A stretch of 64,000 bases of DNA from NCBI GenBank assembly GCA_018873225.1, contig JAEILZ010000002.1, positions 6,076,001-6,140,000 on the forward strand, given 5' to 3'. Position numbers and translations under genes: made by a program. This document shows positions 46,113 through 58,409 of the stretch, piece by piece (positions within the stretch are counted from its first letter, which is position 1; each line of letters opens with the position of its first letter). The stretch comes from [Phialemoniopsis] sp. UDSM-2020 (taxonomy: Eukaryota; Ascomycota; Sordariomycetes; Thyridiales; Thyridiaceae). The notes beneath the pieces were generated by a model that did no database searches, had not been told where the DNA came from, and saw only the letters and a list, made by a program, of their open reading frames with translations.

Positions 46113-49100
46113 ATGTGGAGGAGAAGGCGGGTGCCTCAGGAGCTGCCGCGGGTGGACGCTGAGCTGGAGAAGAGGGATCATGATGGGCAGAGTGCGAGAA
46201 GTGGGCGCCATGAAACCACACAGTTGACATTTCGCTTACGCGGCATACTTCTCGACTGGGAGCAAGCTGAATTACACGCCTTCCTGGCTGACAACGCGGC
46301 TTGGAAATTCGATCGTTCCAGCATTTATATCGGATCCCTGGCTCGGGAAATTCATGGTCGCTCTCGCACGGCGACTGTCAGCTTTCGGCATGTCCCCCAC
46401 GACTTAGAGACATTAAGTGCCACCAGTTCCTTCAAAATACCGAATACGAGTGTCATAGTCGATAAGGGTTTCCTAGGCATTACCACTCTCTATGCTCCCC
46501 ACCCAGAAGATCATCGAGTTGAGTAGGTAGATCTCTCCCTTGCTGAGATATATACTGATCTGACCCAGCATTGTTGCTATTCCGGGACTTGGCGGTCACG
46601 CTTTCGGATCGTTCAAAGAGAGAGGGGGAGAGCACATGTGGTTGCGAGATGCACTCCCTCGCCATATCATCGGCAGGGACGGTAAATCCATTGCTCGCGT
46701 GATACTTTATGGCCACGAAGCCAGTCTCCTTCAGACCGAGAGCTTCCAGGATCTCGAGGACCTAGGGACCGCTCTGCATAGTCATCTTCGAGGCCTTGTG
46801 ACTACAGGCCTATTTCGACCAATTGTATTCGTCGCCCATAGCCTAGGCGGACTAATCTTGAAGCAGGTATGCTAGTCCAACATATATGCATCCCATAGAG
46901 GGTATTCTTACATGAGACTAGACCCTCATATCTCTCTCCAAGTCGAAGAACAGAGAAGATCGCGCTCTGATACGAGCCGTATATGCAGTTGCCTTTTTTG
47001 GTGTTCCACATGATGGTATGGATATCAGCTCCCTCATCGCTATGGTTGAGGACGGGTCAAATCGATTTCTACTGGAGTCGATCTCATCCATTCGCACACA
47101 AATTCTTAGTATCCAGCAGCGAGAGTTCCCAGAAGCGCTAGGAGGCGAGGGACAGACCGAAATTGTCTGCTTCTACGAAACCTGTAGGTCGCCGACAGCA
47201 GTAAAAGTACGTTTCACCCACGTATCGCGAACAATCGGTGCTAAACCTTCACAGGATCAAAATGGGAAGTGGCAAATGGCAGGGCCAACTACAGTCCTTG
47301 TAACCAAATCTTCTGCTACACATTGCAGACCATGGGAAAGTGGGCTAGAGCATATCTGTGCTATTAATCGAGCGCACTCGGAGATGGTCAAGTTCAAGGA
47401 GGAAGACCACGAGTACGACAAAGTTGTCGAACGAATTAGAGGCATCGTTGATCGGGCTACTGCGACAGTAGTGACAGAAGAGAGTACGTCTACAGCGTTG
47501 CCCTTCATATTTACTTACCAGTTCGATTCAGTAACATAAGTGAGCGTCTGGCAGGTCTGGAAATGAAACGGTCGGAGTATCTCCCGCGATGCTTGCAGTC
47601 GTTGGCCTTCGAGGAGATGTCAGACCGCGCTAATGACATCGATTCAGCTTTACGTGGAACTTGCCAGTGGCTTCTTCAAAATGACACATACAAGGATTGG
47701 ACCGCTTCCGAACAAGGGCTGCTCTGGATCAAAGGAAAGCCGGGCTCGGGAAAGTCAACTCTACTCAAGTATGCCCATGATAAACAAGTTACGCTGTCAA
47801 CTTCAAATCGGAAAGCGGATCTAATAGTGTCGTTCTTCTTCCACGGCCGCGGTGATGACCTACAGAAGACCCCGCTAGGGCTTTATCGCTCTCTACTTCA
47901 TCAGATCCTCGCCCAGATGCCGAGCGCTCTATCCGACCTGGTGGATGATTTCACGCGAAAATGTCAAGACATCGGCAAGCCAAATGAAGAGTGGAAGTGG
48001 CATGAAAAGGAATTGTGGCGCTATTTCAGCGCCGCACTTCTCCGAGTACTTGAAACCCATTCCCTTTGGCTGTTTGTCGATGCCTTAGATGAATGCGGAG
48101 AAGAGAACGCGGAAGATCTCATCCATAAATTTAAAGGTCTGATCAAGTACCCTCTATCTCCGGCTATCGCTACAAACCATTTCCACCTCTGTTTCGCATG
48201 CCGTCAGTATCCCGTCCAGGACTGGGACGGTGGATTCGAGATATCGCCTGAGGTTCACAACGGAGACGATATCTCAACTTACGTGGAAAGTCGACTGTCT
48301 CCACGTATCCGAACGACATACATTCCAAATCTGATTACGAGTCTTGCGTCCGGTGTTTTCTTGTGGGCACATCTTGTTGTCAAACACATTCTTGCACTTG
48401 AACGCACAGGTGCTGGACCAAAAAAGCTCGAACAAGCCATCCGCCTTATCCCCAAAGACCTCGATGATTTATATCAAGGCCTAATCGAAGACATGGATTC
48501 AGATTCACTGAAGCTCATGCAGTGCATTGCCTGTGCCACACGGCCTTTGTCGGTAGATGAACTGTGTTGGGCCATGATTATCGAGCCTGATTGCCACTTT
48601 CAATCTCTACAAGAGTGTCAAACTGCTGAGGATGTGCCAGACAGGGCAGCCATGGAAAGGAAGATCTACACGCTTAGCCGGGGTCTCGCTGAGATCATAG
48701 AAACATCTGTTCCACACGTTGTCCAATTCATTCACGAGTCCGTCAGAGATTTCCTTTTCGAGAAGGGACTGCGAGCTCTGGACCACACCTTGGCTACGAA
48801 GGATATCGCAATCGGAGTGGCCCATTTCCGGCTATCCAGGATTTGCATACGCTACTTCATGATGGAAGAGATCAAACGACGCCGCCTGCGGTACTGGTCG
48901 GTAGACGGTTTTAGGGAAGAAAACCGTCACAGAATGCCGGTTGAGTTTCCTTTCTTGCACTATGCGACAACATCTTGGATTGCACATGCGAAGGAAAGCG
49001 AGGCACGCGGTTTCGTGCAAGACGATCTATTGGAACTGTTTGCGTGGCCCTCAAATGTCCTCATAAACATTTGGACGTGTCTTCACGATATGGTGACTGA

Positions 49101-49635
49101 TGATTCTTGGGGGGAATCACCGGCGGGGGGCAGTTTACTTCACATTTCTGCCAAGTATGAAATGCCAACCTTACTCACTGCGCTTCTACGAAAGCCAGCT
49201 AAGCTCGACATCGACTCGAAAGATCGGACGGGCGAGACAGCTTTCTCCCTTGCTGTTAGGGCTGGGCATGACATTGTAGTCCAGCTGTTGCTGGACACAG
49301 GCTGGGTCGACATTAACTCGGTAGACAGCGCAGGTCTAACGCCATTATCGCATGCTGCTAAGGCTGGGCGCAGGTCTGTCGTTCACCTCTTGCTCGCTAC
49401 CGGCCAAGTCGAGGTCAACCGGAGAGATAAATGTCTCCGTACACCGCTCTCATGGGCCGCGGGCAATGGTTTTGAGGACGTGGTCCGGCTTTTGCTTTAC
49501 ACAGGTCGGGCTGATATAGATTCCGAAGATATATATGGTGATACAGCAATCTCGTGGGCCGCCAGGAATGGGCATGCGGCCGTGGTTCAGTTGCTAGAGG
49601 CAGCTCCTGCAGTTCATAGGCAGTCATGTAGTTAG
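46113..49635 (+). CDS. NLR-like STAND protein: alpha/beta-hydrolase, NACHT, ankyrin repeats
   Basis: Five exons: 46113..46522, 46569..46866, 46922..47206, 47255..47483 and 47555..49635 (1100 residues in this model). Introns are 46, 55, 48 and 71 bp. The N-terminal half matches a fungal SesB/alpha-beta-hydrolase domain (A-I-P-G-L-G-G-H, nucleophile S in A-H-S-L-G-G-L, F-F-G-V-P-H-D-G-M-D). The NACHT NTPase follows with Walker A G-K-P-G-S-G-K-S (468-475) and Walker B L-W-L-F-V-D-A-L-D-E-C. At least four ankyrin repeats span ~930-1090, ending abruptly in a polar tail. Such proteins are candidate innate-immunity and heterokaryon-incompatibility receptors. Intron 4 is uncertain: a 38-bp alternative (47484-47521) would keep more residues. 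An upstream exon is possible. Confidence 0.85.
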
Positions 49636-50086
49636 GTCCAAGACAGAACTCATTACTGTATTGTTCTCCGGACCATGATCTAACGGGGTCCTATAGTTAG
49701 TGTATGCTGCCACTGATCAATGTCGTTGGAACTGCAGTTGAGGTCTGGTCAACCCACCAAAGCTGCGGGTCATTGCTCTTGAGGTCAGTTAGTCCGGACT
49801 CGAGTTAATCCGAGCGGGTTCATTTGCTCTTTCCCCAAATCGAGCAGGGTGGGGTCATTCGCTTGAGCGATTCAAAATTTCTAATTGGCCACAGCCACTC
49901 ACTGTGGATCCCAAGGGTTTCCACCAGCGCACCAAAAAAAAAGTTGCGTCGAATCTGCTGCCACTGTCACGAAAATATCGGCTTTTTCGAACAAGCGCCT
50001 GCACATCCAACCTTCTCACCACCCACCTCGTCACCCGCGTCAACCAACAAAGTCAATACACAGACTTTCCCATCACATCATTCAAA
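49636..50086. other. Intergenic region and RPS28 promoter
   Basis: 3' flank of the NLR-like gene followed by the RPS28 promoter and leader. No gene was seen. Confidence 0.5.
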
Positions 50087-50574
50087 ATGGATGCTTCTAA
50101 GGCCCCCGTCAAGCTGGTCAAGGTCACCCGTGTCCTCGGCCGTACCGGTACGATTTGATTCCTCGCCCGCCGCGCGCCCGTCAATCACCCCGCTTCTGCC
50201 CTCGTTCTCGTGTGCCTCGACAGGATCGACGACGATGGTCACGATGGCCGCGATAATATCCTCCTGCACGGGGACATTGAGACGAGGGCATTGGAGGGGA
50301 GAAGATTCATGCGGAAGTCGAACAAAAGGCTGACTGAGAGGCAAATAGGTTCCCGTGGTGGTGTCACCCAGGTTCGCGTTGAGTTCATGGACGACCAGAC
50401 CCGTTCCATCATCCGAAACGTCAAGGGTCCCGGTATGCTCACCCTCCTCAGCGCCGTCGACGCGGCGAAATAGAGAAGGAGACGAGGGAATGCTAACAGA
50501 TTTTGTTCACAGTCCGTGAGGACGACATCTTGGTCCTTCTCGAGTCCGAGCGTGAGGCCAGGCGTCTGCGATAA
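50087..50574 (+). CDS. RPS28: 40S ribosomal protein S28 (eS28)
   Basis: Three exons, 50087..50147, 50349..50432 and 50513..50574, join to 68 residues, the normal length for this very short subunit. The chain runs [10 protein letters not shown], then [12 protein letters not shown], then [13 protein letters not shown], and ends R-R-L-R. Introns are 201 bp and 80 bp, both splitting a Gly/Val codon after its first base. The protein binds 18S rRNA near the mRNA exit of the small subunit. The gene is too fragmented by introns for any single frame to show it. Strong expression is expected but no promoter element was identified. Confidence 0.96.
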
Positions 50575-51635
50575 ACGGAGAAATGGGCGTGTAGGAGGAC
50601 GCAGCGGAGGAGTAACGAGGACGACGACGAAGACGATGGATCAGCACAAGCATCATCATCATCATGGAATGCGGATCGGTTCTGGGGAACGGCACACGGC
50701 AGGATTATTGACCTACGACGGCACCGTTCGGATCTTGATTTTCATTTGTTAAAGAATGGAGTCCCGGAATTTGCATTGCGAATTCAAAAAGAACATCAAC
50801 AAAAGATTTTCTCCCTACGTGGGGATCCGCTCCACCTTTCTCGCGAGTGTCGATGCGCATTGTGTGATACCGAAGGAGCTTTTGGGATGTCTGGGTGTGA
50901 GCATATGGCGCTGGAGGACCACAGGACAGAACCCCCATGCTTTGATTGGATCTTGCCGCTGCCATTGGCATCTCCGAGGCCGGTACATCATCTGCCTCCG
51001 GATCTGATGCCAGAGCGCGTTTGGGCTGGTCAAATCGCACGGTCACCTCCAAGGGCTTGCTCACACCTGGCGTCCTCCTTCCAAGCACCCTGATCTTCTG
51101 ATCGGTGCTCTCCGCTCCTGTTGCACCAGCCATGACTTTTTCCTCATCTTGTTTTGTTAGCTCGTGCGTGTTGAGACCAATGTTCCAGGCCGCTTGATCC
51201 AAATGACTCCCGAATTCTTGTAGGCTGATCATCGCCCCAACTGTTCTCACAACCGGTCGTCACACAAGTCACTAAGCCTCCTGATATGTATCCTTACTTT
51301 CTGACAATATTTCGTCGTGGATATGCCGCTGGCGACAAGCTATGAAATGCCACACGTTCCGTGTTGGATACGCCGTCGCCGTCCAGTGCAGCCAGAGCAC
51401 CGGATAGCACACCATCCACTTGAAGTTCTTCTGTGACAATGATCCACCAAAGCACTAACAATGATCCCGACAGGCTCACATGACACTTCAGCATCGCGTG
51501 GGGGAGGGTACGGGCTCGCGGCAGGCCGTCGGGTTACACTCGGACTTGGCGGAGCCCATCTTCCTCAACCCCTCATTCACAGCTCCCGGTTCACCCAACG
51601 GTCTAACAGATTACCAGCATTATTCAAGTCTGACC
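50575..51635. other. Intergenic region
   Basis: RPS28 3' flank and hydrolase promoter. A 181-codon minus frame (50705-51250) has no recognisable domain and is not counted. Nothing else seen. Confidence 0.45.
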
Positions 51636-52894
51636 ATGGCAGATCAGGAGAAGTCTCTGGGCAATACCGCAGCCCCTGCGCAGTCGGATGGGACTGCAGA
51701 TCCCACAGATGCCATCCCACGACATATCTTAGAGAGGCTCGACCCGGAGTACGTCCAGTACTTTATCGATGTGCAGAGCAAGGTCCCTCCGGCCCAGAAC
51801 ACCACCATCGAGTACCTGCGCGCCAACCCAGACAAATTCCCCATTCCCTGGTCCTTTGACTCGTCTGGCTGCGAAGGGGTCAAGGACTACGAGGTTGTGT
51901 CCAAGGACGGCGCCAAGGTCCCCGTGCGGGTGTATACGCCGGACCCGGCGCGCTTTGGGCCGGGACCGTATCCGGTGCACTTGAACTTTCATGGTGAGTT
52001 GATTACTAAGATATACATGCTTAGCGGAATGACTGTGCTGAATCACGCTCTAGGCGGAGGCTTTGTGCTGGGAGACTTGAATACCGAGGCATCGCTGTGT
52101 CTGAGCATGAGAGACGGGGCCGGCGTCGTCGTGGTCGATGTGAACTACCGCCATTGTCCTGGTCTGTCTTCTTGAACCCGTAGGAGTGCAACATTTCACT
52201 GATACTGATCCAGAAACTATCTGGGGCAAATGCTTCGAAGATGCCTGGGCCGCCTTGAACTGGGTAAGCTACCTCTCTCAGCGCAATAGGCATGAACCAC
52301 CCACTAACACCTCTACCCAAGGTCCATACATCCCCGTCCCTCCTCAACATCAACCCGGCATCCATCTCCATAGGCGGCATATCGGCCGGGGGGCACATCA
52401 CCCTCGTCCTGCAGCACCTCGCCCGCGACGCCGGCCTGCCCCTGCGCCTCGCCATGCCCTCCGCGAGCGGCTCCACAGACGCCCTGAGCTACGCCGACAG
52501 CAGCGACTCAACCTACCCGTCTTTCACCGAGTTCCGCGACGGGCCCGTCCTGCCCTGGGCGCGCATCAACTGGTTCGGCAAACTGTGCTTCCCGCCCGGC
52601 GGGCGCGGCGAGGAAGTCCGGCGCCTGTGGCCTGGGTGGGTGGTCGCGCCGATTACGGCTACGAGGCTTGAGGGTCTGTGCGAGACGTTTTTTCGGACGG
52701 CGGAGCTGGATCCCCTGAGGGACGAGGGGGAGGCGTATGCTAAGAAGCTGCAGGAGGGAGGCGTGAAGGTGAGGGTCAAGAGGTATGCTGGGTGTGTGCA
52801 TACGTTTATGTACCTTGAGAGGCTGGGAAAGAAGGCCGAGTATGATAGAGATTCGATCGAGGCTTTGAGGGCTGCGCATGGGGTTATAGCCTGA
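51636..52894 (+). CDS. Alpha/beta hydrolase, HSL/acetyl-esterase family
   Basis: Four exons, 51636..51993, 52054..52161, 52214..52263 and 52322..52894, give 362 residues. Introns are 60, 52 and 58 bp. Splicing rebuilds the oxyanion motif H-G-G-G-F (N-F-H-G joins to G-G-F-V-L-G) and Y-R-H-C-P-E-T. The catalytic triad is S193 (G-I-S-A-G-G-H), D302 (E-L-D-P-L-R-D-E-G) and H332 (G-C-V-H-T-F). These are typical of HSL-group esterases and lipases that hydrolyse small esters, often in secondary-metabolite or detoxification roles. The frame extends upstream to 51480, but the M-A-D-Q-E start at 51636 gives the better N-terminus. No signal peptide. Substrate unknown. Confidence 0.9.
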
Positions 52895-54667
52895 GTTAGA
52901 GATGATTTCGATATTTTTATGAGCTTGCACATGTGTGATGATTGAGGATGCAAGTCATTGGTTTATATCACCTTTAACGAAATTACTGATGTTCTTGAGA
53001 ATGAGACAATTACATTAGTCTATCTTTTCTTAACCATCGAAAGAAGTGATCTTAAAGCACTTTCACCAACACATTTATTCAAACACTCTCTTCAGAGCCT
53101 GTGCGTAAAATTCATAGTAAATAATTCATCAATATTACATCCCCATGATAATCTTAGCAAACTATTTCTACAAATGGAGGAGACACCGCAGGCGATACTT
53201 CAAGTCAACCCATTCATCATTATATAGGGAACTATTACATAAGTATGGAATTGTTCAACAAAGAAAATCGATTACTACTCCGATGAATAGATACAAGAAG
53301 GAGACTCAGATAGGGTGATGCGATAGGCATGTTATGCTTCCGGCCTTGCATGCAGCGAGACGGCTACACAGCAATCAAATACCCGTCGTCTCTGCATAGA
53401 GTATCACGAGCACTTGCCGCCAACTGCGGCTCAAAAAGATTGGCTGCTGCGGGTGTCAGTGGTTCGGGAGTTGGAATGATCATGTGTGATGATCGCCCAA
53501 CCTGCCCGGACGAGTTAGTGTGGGATGGAGGTGCAGTGCAGGCAGTGCGGTGCGGACCCGGAATCCTTGATTAGCGCCCGTGACGGGAGGACCAAGCTTT
53601 TTTCCTTTCTTTGTCAAGAGCAAGGACACAATGGACAGGCTTGCCAGGCTAAGAAATGGCTTCCATTCTTTGTTTATTGTGTGCTCCCAAGCCCCAAGTC
53701 CTGAGAAATGTGCTAATTGTTTAGCCTCTTGAGTTGGGCGCGCAGAGGGGATCGCCTGTGTCTTAGCGGCCGCATCATAAACACAGCGACGGCCATTCGT
53801 CGAGGCACATGCCGGATGGCGGTGGTCCCACACAAATCCACTTGGCGAGTAACGCAAGACGACATCATCGTGCTTTGTGACGATGGTGAATGGGGCTGAC
53901 GAGAGGCCAGAAGAAGCACAAGGAGAAGAGACAGAGAGATTGTGCATCGTTTGTGAACTCGTAGTCTTGGTAGACGGTGTGCCATGTATCTGGTCTCAAG
54001 GTCAACTTTCTATCTAACTAAAGGTAATTCGAGGGACGGGACAGGATAAGGAAAAAAAACAAGGAAAACAAGAGTGTCGATTTATCCAGACCGACAACTC
54101 CCAGCTGCGAGGCCGTTGGCTTCGTATAATGTGCATCACGGCGCGCTCTAGTGCCTCATCATCAGCGACGGATCGGGCCAAGGCAGCTGGAGAGGGCTGC
54201 AGCTAGTGGGCACTAGCCCGCTGTGACACCCACTACATGACCTCCACTGTGCCTGCGATCCACTGAACAACACCACCTGGGCAGTTTCGTGTGTGCCATC
54301 TGAGACCTCACAATCGCCTTTTGTCTCCCTGCCAGGGCCGTCTGCTCTGCTTTCATATATCATCACATTCCCGTGCCGGCCGAGCCCACTTGTCTCATTC
54401 TCTCTTGCTGCCTTTCCCCAGATTCCCCGTGTCTGTCATGATCTGACAGCGTGTGTTTTTCTTTTTTCCTTTTTAGAGTTCTTGATTTTTACTCTTTCCG
54501 TCCCGCATCTGCCGGTCGCATCGTCCCGTGTTGACATCGCAAGCGTCCAACTTCGCAACATCCCTCCCAGCCTAGGCTTGCTGCCTTGTTTCGCAGAGGC
54601 GTCACCCGTGGCTTTTCTCGTCTGCAACACCTTCATCGATAGAACACCGCGTACGCACAAGCCGCCC
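52895..54667. other. Intergenic region, partly AT-rich
   Basis: 52950-53240 is AT-rich compared with its flanks and contains an 89-codon frame (52958-53227) without recognisable features. The rest includes the promoter and leader of the VNX1-like gene. No RNA gene recognised. Confidence 0.45.
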
Positions 54668-54709
54668 ATGAGCTTCCGATTCAGGGACATCCGCCATGGA
54701 CTCGACTAG
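54668..54709 (+). promoter_or_regulatory. Overlapping upstream ORF of the antiporter gene
   Basis: ATG 54668 opens a 13-residue ORF (M-S-F-R-F-R-D-I-R-H-G-L-D, then TAG) that ends 14 bases beyond the main start at 54696, in a different frame. Its start has C at -3, while the main ATG has G at -3 and G at +4, a better context. This arrangement would favour leaky scanning and could lower or regulate antiporter translation. Confidence 0.6.
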
Positions 54710-57700
54710 ACGCGATTCCCGCGCGTCATCGCAGCACAGCCGTGAATCCTCATCTCCTCCCTCGCCCACCGATACCAGGTTCCCCGCCCGCTTTGAGTCC
54801 ATTACTGGACGCGACGATGGCCTTTCCGAGAGCTTCCAGTCCACCGACACTGTTCGACGGAGGTTTGAGCCCAGCTATGGTATGTACCCCAGCACAATCT
54901 CCAAGCCAAGAGTTCCTCTCAGCTGCAAGCCTGCGTCCCACTCTTGCCCAGCCAGCCCAGCCGGGATGTTAGCTAATCTAAACAACCTCCGTCTAGGCAC
55001 GACTCTGTCGCCATCCCAGTCTACACCCTCGCAGTTCCCCGTCGAGAGCACCCCGACCGAACGCACTCACCACTCGCGGTCCGGCACTGGCCAGTCCATC
55101 TCAGCTATTCGGTCTCCCATGCTGGCGCCCGACCGAGGCCGCGGCAAACCACGAAAGCCCCCCATGAGCCGCCGCCCTTCGAGCAATGCCCAAGCCCCCC
55201 ACCGGGGCGAGGTTTTCTCTGTCGATGATGCTCTAGACGAGATCGAAGCCGATCAGGCTGAGAGGAGTAACAGCTATTCCACCACTGCTGCTTCCGTCAG
55301 GCGACGCACCGGTGCTGGTGCTACGCCGTCCCTTTCGAGAGTCCGATCACATCGCGAGGTCAGGCCCGAGGATACCCCTGAAGATTCTGAGAGGGAGGAG
55401 CCGCCGCACCATGCTCACCTACCCCACGGCGGCCATCTCGACCCGCCCGAGGATCACGATGCCGGTGAGGAGGACGACCTTGCAACTGTGCAGGGTGTAG
55501 ACGAGCCAGATATGGACGATCACGACGGACAGGATGACGAGGACGAGGACGACGGCGACGTTAGTGATGCCGAGAGCTTCACGCTCAAGGACAGGCAGCA
55601 AGCCATCAACGAGACGCATCCCTTTGGTATCAGGCTCTGGAAACCTGCTCTGTACAAGAAGGATCGTTCGGTCCAGAAGAACGCCGAAGGCGACATCCAC
55701 TCCTCGCCCGGTGGCAGAGTGAGCAACTGGCTGCTCTTCTTCAACCTCATTTGGACGCTGTGCTTTGGCTGGTGGATGTCCATCATCGCCTTTGCCGGCG
55801 CCCTCGTCTGCTTTCTCTTTGCTGCCGCTCCCAGCGGCAGAGAGTACGGCCGTGTACTCTGGGGCTTGTCTGCCTACCTATTCTACCCCTTTGGCAAGTT
55901 CATCCGACTCGAGCAGCAGGACATGTACCTGGACGAGGACCAGGGCGAAGGCCGCAGCATCAGTGAGTACGAGCAATGGCAGAGCGGTGACCTCGAGTAC
56001 GGGCGACTCTTCTTTGGACCCGAGCGACATCGCTCCATTATTGGCCGCTCCCGGCGGAGCATCGACTCGGAGCCTAGCGAGACGGACAGCCTCTTGGGAC
56101 GTATGCGGCGCGGCGATCATTCCGGTGACTCCGACCCTGATCTGCCTCGTATCAAGAGGCGTCTCTTTGGTCGTGGCCAGTGGAACATTGGACGTGTCAT
56201 CTTCTTTGTCTTCTTCTACGGCCTCATCGCTCCTTCGCTGTTCATCGTGTCGGGCATCTGCTGGTTTTTGGTCTTCTGGATACCCATGGGAAAGGTGACC
56301 ATGCTCCTGTTTGACCACCTCAGACGCCACCCGCTGGCACTATCGTTCGAGTCTGACTTGTCGTCGGCCAGAGCCCCTGCTGCTCCCCACTCGTCTATCA
56401 TCGTCTGCACCTACCGCGCCGTCGGTCTCAAGTACTGGAAGTACACTGTGGACGGCACCAACATATTTCTCATCAACCTGATGGCGGTCGTGCTCTTTGT
56501 CATCTTTGACTGGCTCGTACTGGACAGTGTCTTGCACATTGACATGTTTATCACATCACCGGCTTTCCTCTTCGTGGCCGGCCTGTTCTCCATCATACCT
56601 CTCGCCTACTTCATTGGCCAGGCTGTGGCCTCCATCTCCGCCCAGTCGTCCATGGGCTTGGGTGCCGCAATCAACGCCTTTTTCTCGACGATTGTCGAGG
56701 TCTTTTTGTACTGTGTTGCTCTCCAACAGGGCAAGGGCCAGCTTGTCGAGGGCAGTATCGTCGGCAGCATCTTTGCCGGTATCCTGTTCCTTCCCGGCCT
56801 CTCCATGTGCTTCGGTGCCATCAAGAGAAAGACGCAGCGCTTCAACGCCAGATCGGCCGGTGTCACTTCGACCATGTTGCTATTCGCTGTCATTGGCGCG
56901 TTTGGACCGACTCTGTTCTACCAGATCTATGGCACGCACGAGCTCAACTGCCTCGACTGCAATGACACGGACACACTGGACAAAAACACGGCCCGGGATT
57001 GCCGGCGCTGCTACTTCTCCCAAGTGCCGGCCCTGGATGACCGCTTCTACATTGAGGCGGTCAGGCCATACTGTTACCTCGCTGCCGGCATGCTGTTCCT
57101 TTCGTACATCATCGGTCTGTGGTTCACATTGCGAACACATGCCGCTGTGATCTGGAACACCGAGGTCGAAGAGAAGAAGCAAGAGGAGGTCCATACGCTG
57201 CCTCGCAGCTCGGCCATGCCTTCTGTGGCAGAAACCTCGGGCGCCGATATCCGTGATTCACATCTTTACAAGCGAATTCTCGGACAGTCACTCAAACAGG
57301 CTGGGCTCCAGCCCCGCCTGGACACCTTGACTCGGAATCCCTCGGCGCTGAGCACCGCCTCGATGTCGGGCGCTGGCAACGGTTCTCTGACACCCCATGT
57401 TGTCCCGCCCAAGACAGCTGACTTCGATCACTCTCACACCGTCCATATCCCCGGTCTTACCGACGCTCAGAACAGCGATCTTACACACCAGGTCGCCGAA
57501 ATAGCCGCCACTGCTGCAACGATCGCTGCTCGAGATTCTTCACACCCTCTGCATCACAATCGTCGCATCTCTGCTCGTGACACCGTTACCCGTGGTACGC
57601 TCAACACCCCGCGCCCGGCTCCCGTCCGTACCGCCACGTTCCCCGATCACGACCCTGCTGCGGATCCCACAGCTACTGCGCATGCCGGTGCCGCCCACGG

Positions 57701-58409
57701 CGGTCACGATGCACCCAACTGGAGCCGTCTCAAGTCGTCTATCATTCTCATGGGCGCCACTGTGCTTTATGCCATCATTGCCGAGATTCTTGTCGACACG
57801 GTCGACGTGGTGCTGGAGGGCTTTGCGATCGACGAAAAGTTCCTAGGTATCACTTTGTTTGCGCTGGTCCCCAACACGACCGAGTTCTTGGTAAGCTTCT
57901 AAACTCATATTTCCCTCGATAATCGCGACTGTATTTTGCTAACGACAGCCTCCGAACAGAATGCCATCTCCTTTGCTATGAACGGCAATATTGCCTTGTC
58001 CATGGAGATTGGTTCGGCGTACGCGCTGCAGGTCTGCCTGTTGCAGATCCCTGCTCTGGTCCTGTACTCGGCGCTCTCCCCCATCCCGCTTACGATGCCT
58101 CCCGACCTCGACCTCTCGCACTACACCTTCTCGCTGCTGTTCCCGCAGTGGGACATGGTCACTGTGATTTTGTGCGTCTTCTTGCTCAGCTACATGTACG
58201 GCGAAGGAAAGAGCAACTACTTCAAGGGCAGCATCCTGCTGTTGAGCTACCTGGTCGTCATTGTGGGCTTCTTCTTCAGCGGCGCGTCCTCGGGGATGGA
58301 CACGATCGGCGCGGCGGGCGGTCCGAGCCGCTTCGATAAGCTGGGCAGCGACGGCAACTTTATGTCGTTCAAGACGATTGGACGCTCGAGGAGCGGCGCT
58401 GCTTACTAA
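54696..58409 (+). CDS. VNX1: VNX1-like vacuolar cation/H+ antiporter (CaCA family)
   Basis: Exons 54696..54879, 54997..57890 and 57960..58409 give 1175 residues. Intron 1 (117 bp, GTATGT donor, CTAAT branch, CTAG acceptor) keeps frame and has no stop, so it could also be retained. Intron 2 is 69 bp. The N-terminal ~320 residues are polar with an acidic run (E-E-D-D-L to D-D-E-D-E-D-D). About a dozen TM helices follow. The two CaCA alpha-repeats are visible: A-A-I-N-A-F-F-S-T-I-V-E-V in the first and L-V-P-N-T-T-E-F-L-N in the second, completed by exon 3. The long N-terminus and large central loop match yeast Vnx1, which exchanges Na+/K+ for H+ across the vacuolar membrane. Ca2+ transport is an alternative. 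Confidence 0.88.

Noticed and set aside
50148..50348. Possible snoRNA in the long first intron of RPS28
   Set aside because: I saw a CTGA-like D-box candidate but no matching C box or terminal stem; the CTGAC is better read as the branch point.
50705..51250. 181-codon minus frame downstream of RPS28
   Set aside because: No domain, uneven composition and no splice context; it may be a chance frame.
52958..53227. 89-codon frame in AT-rich DNA
   Set aside because: AT-rich intergenic composition; no recognisable motif.
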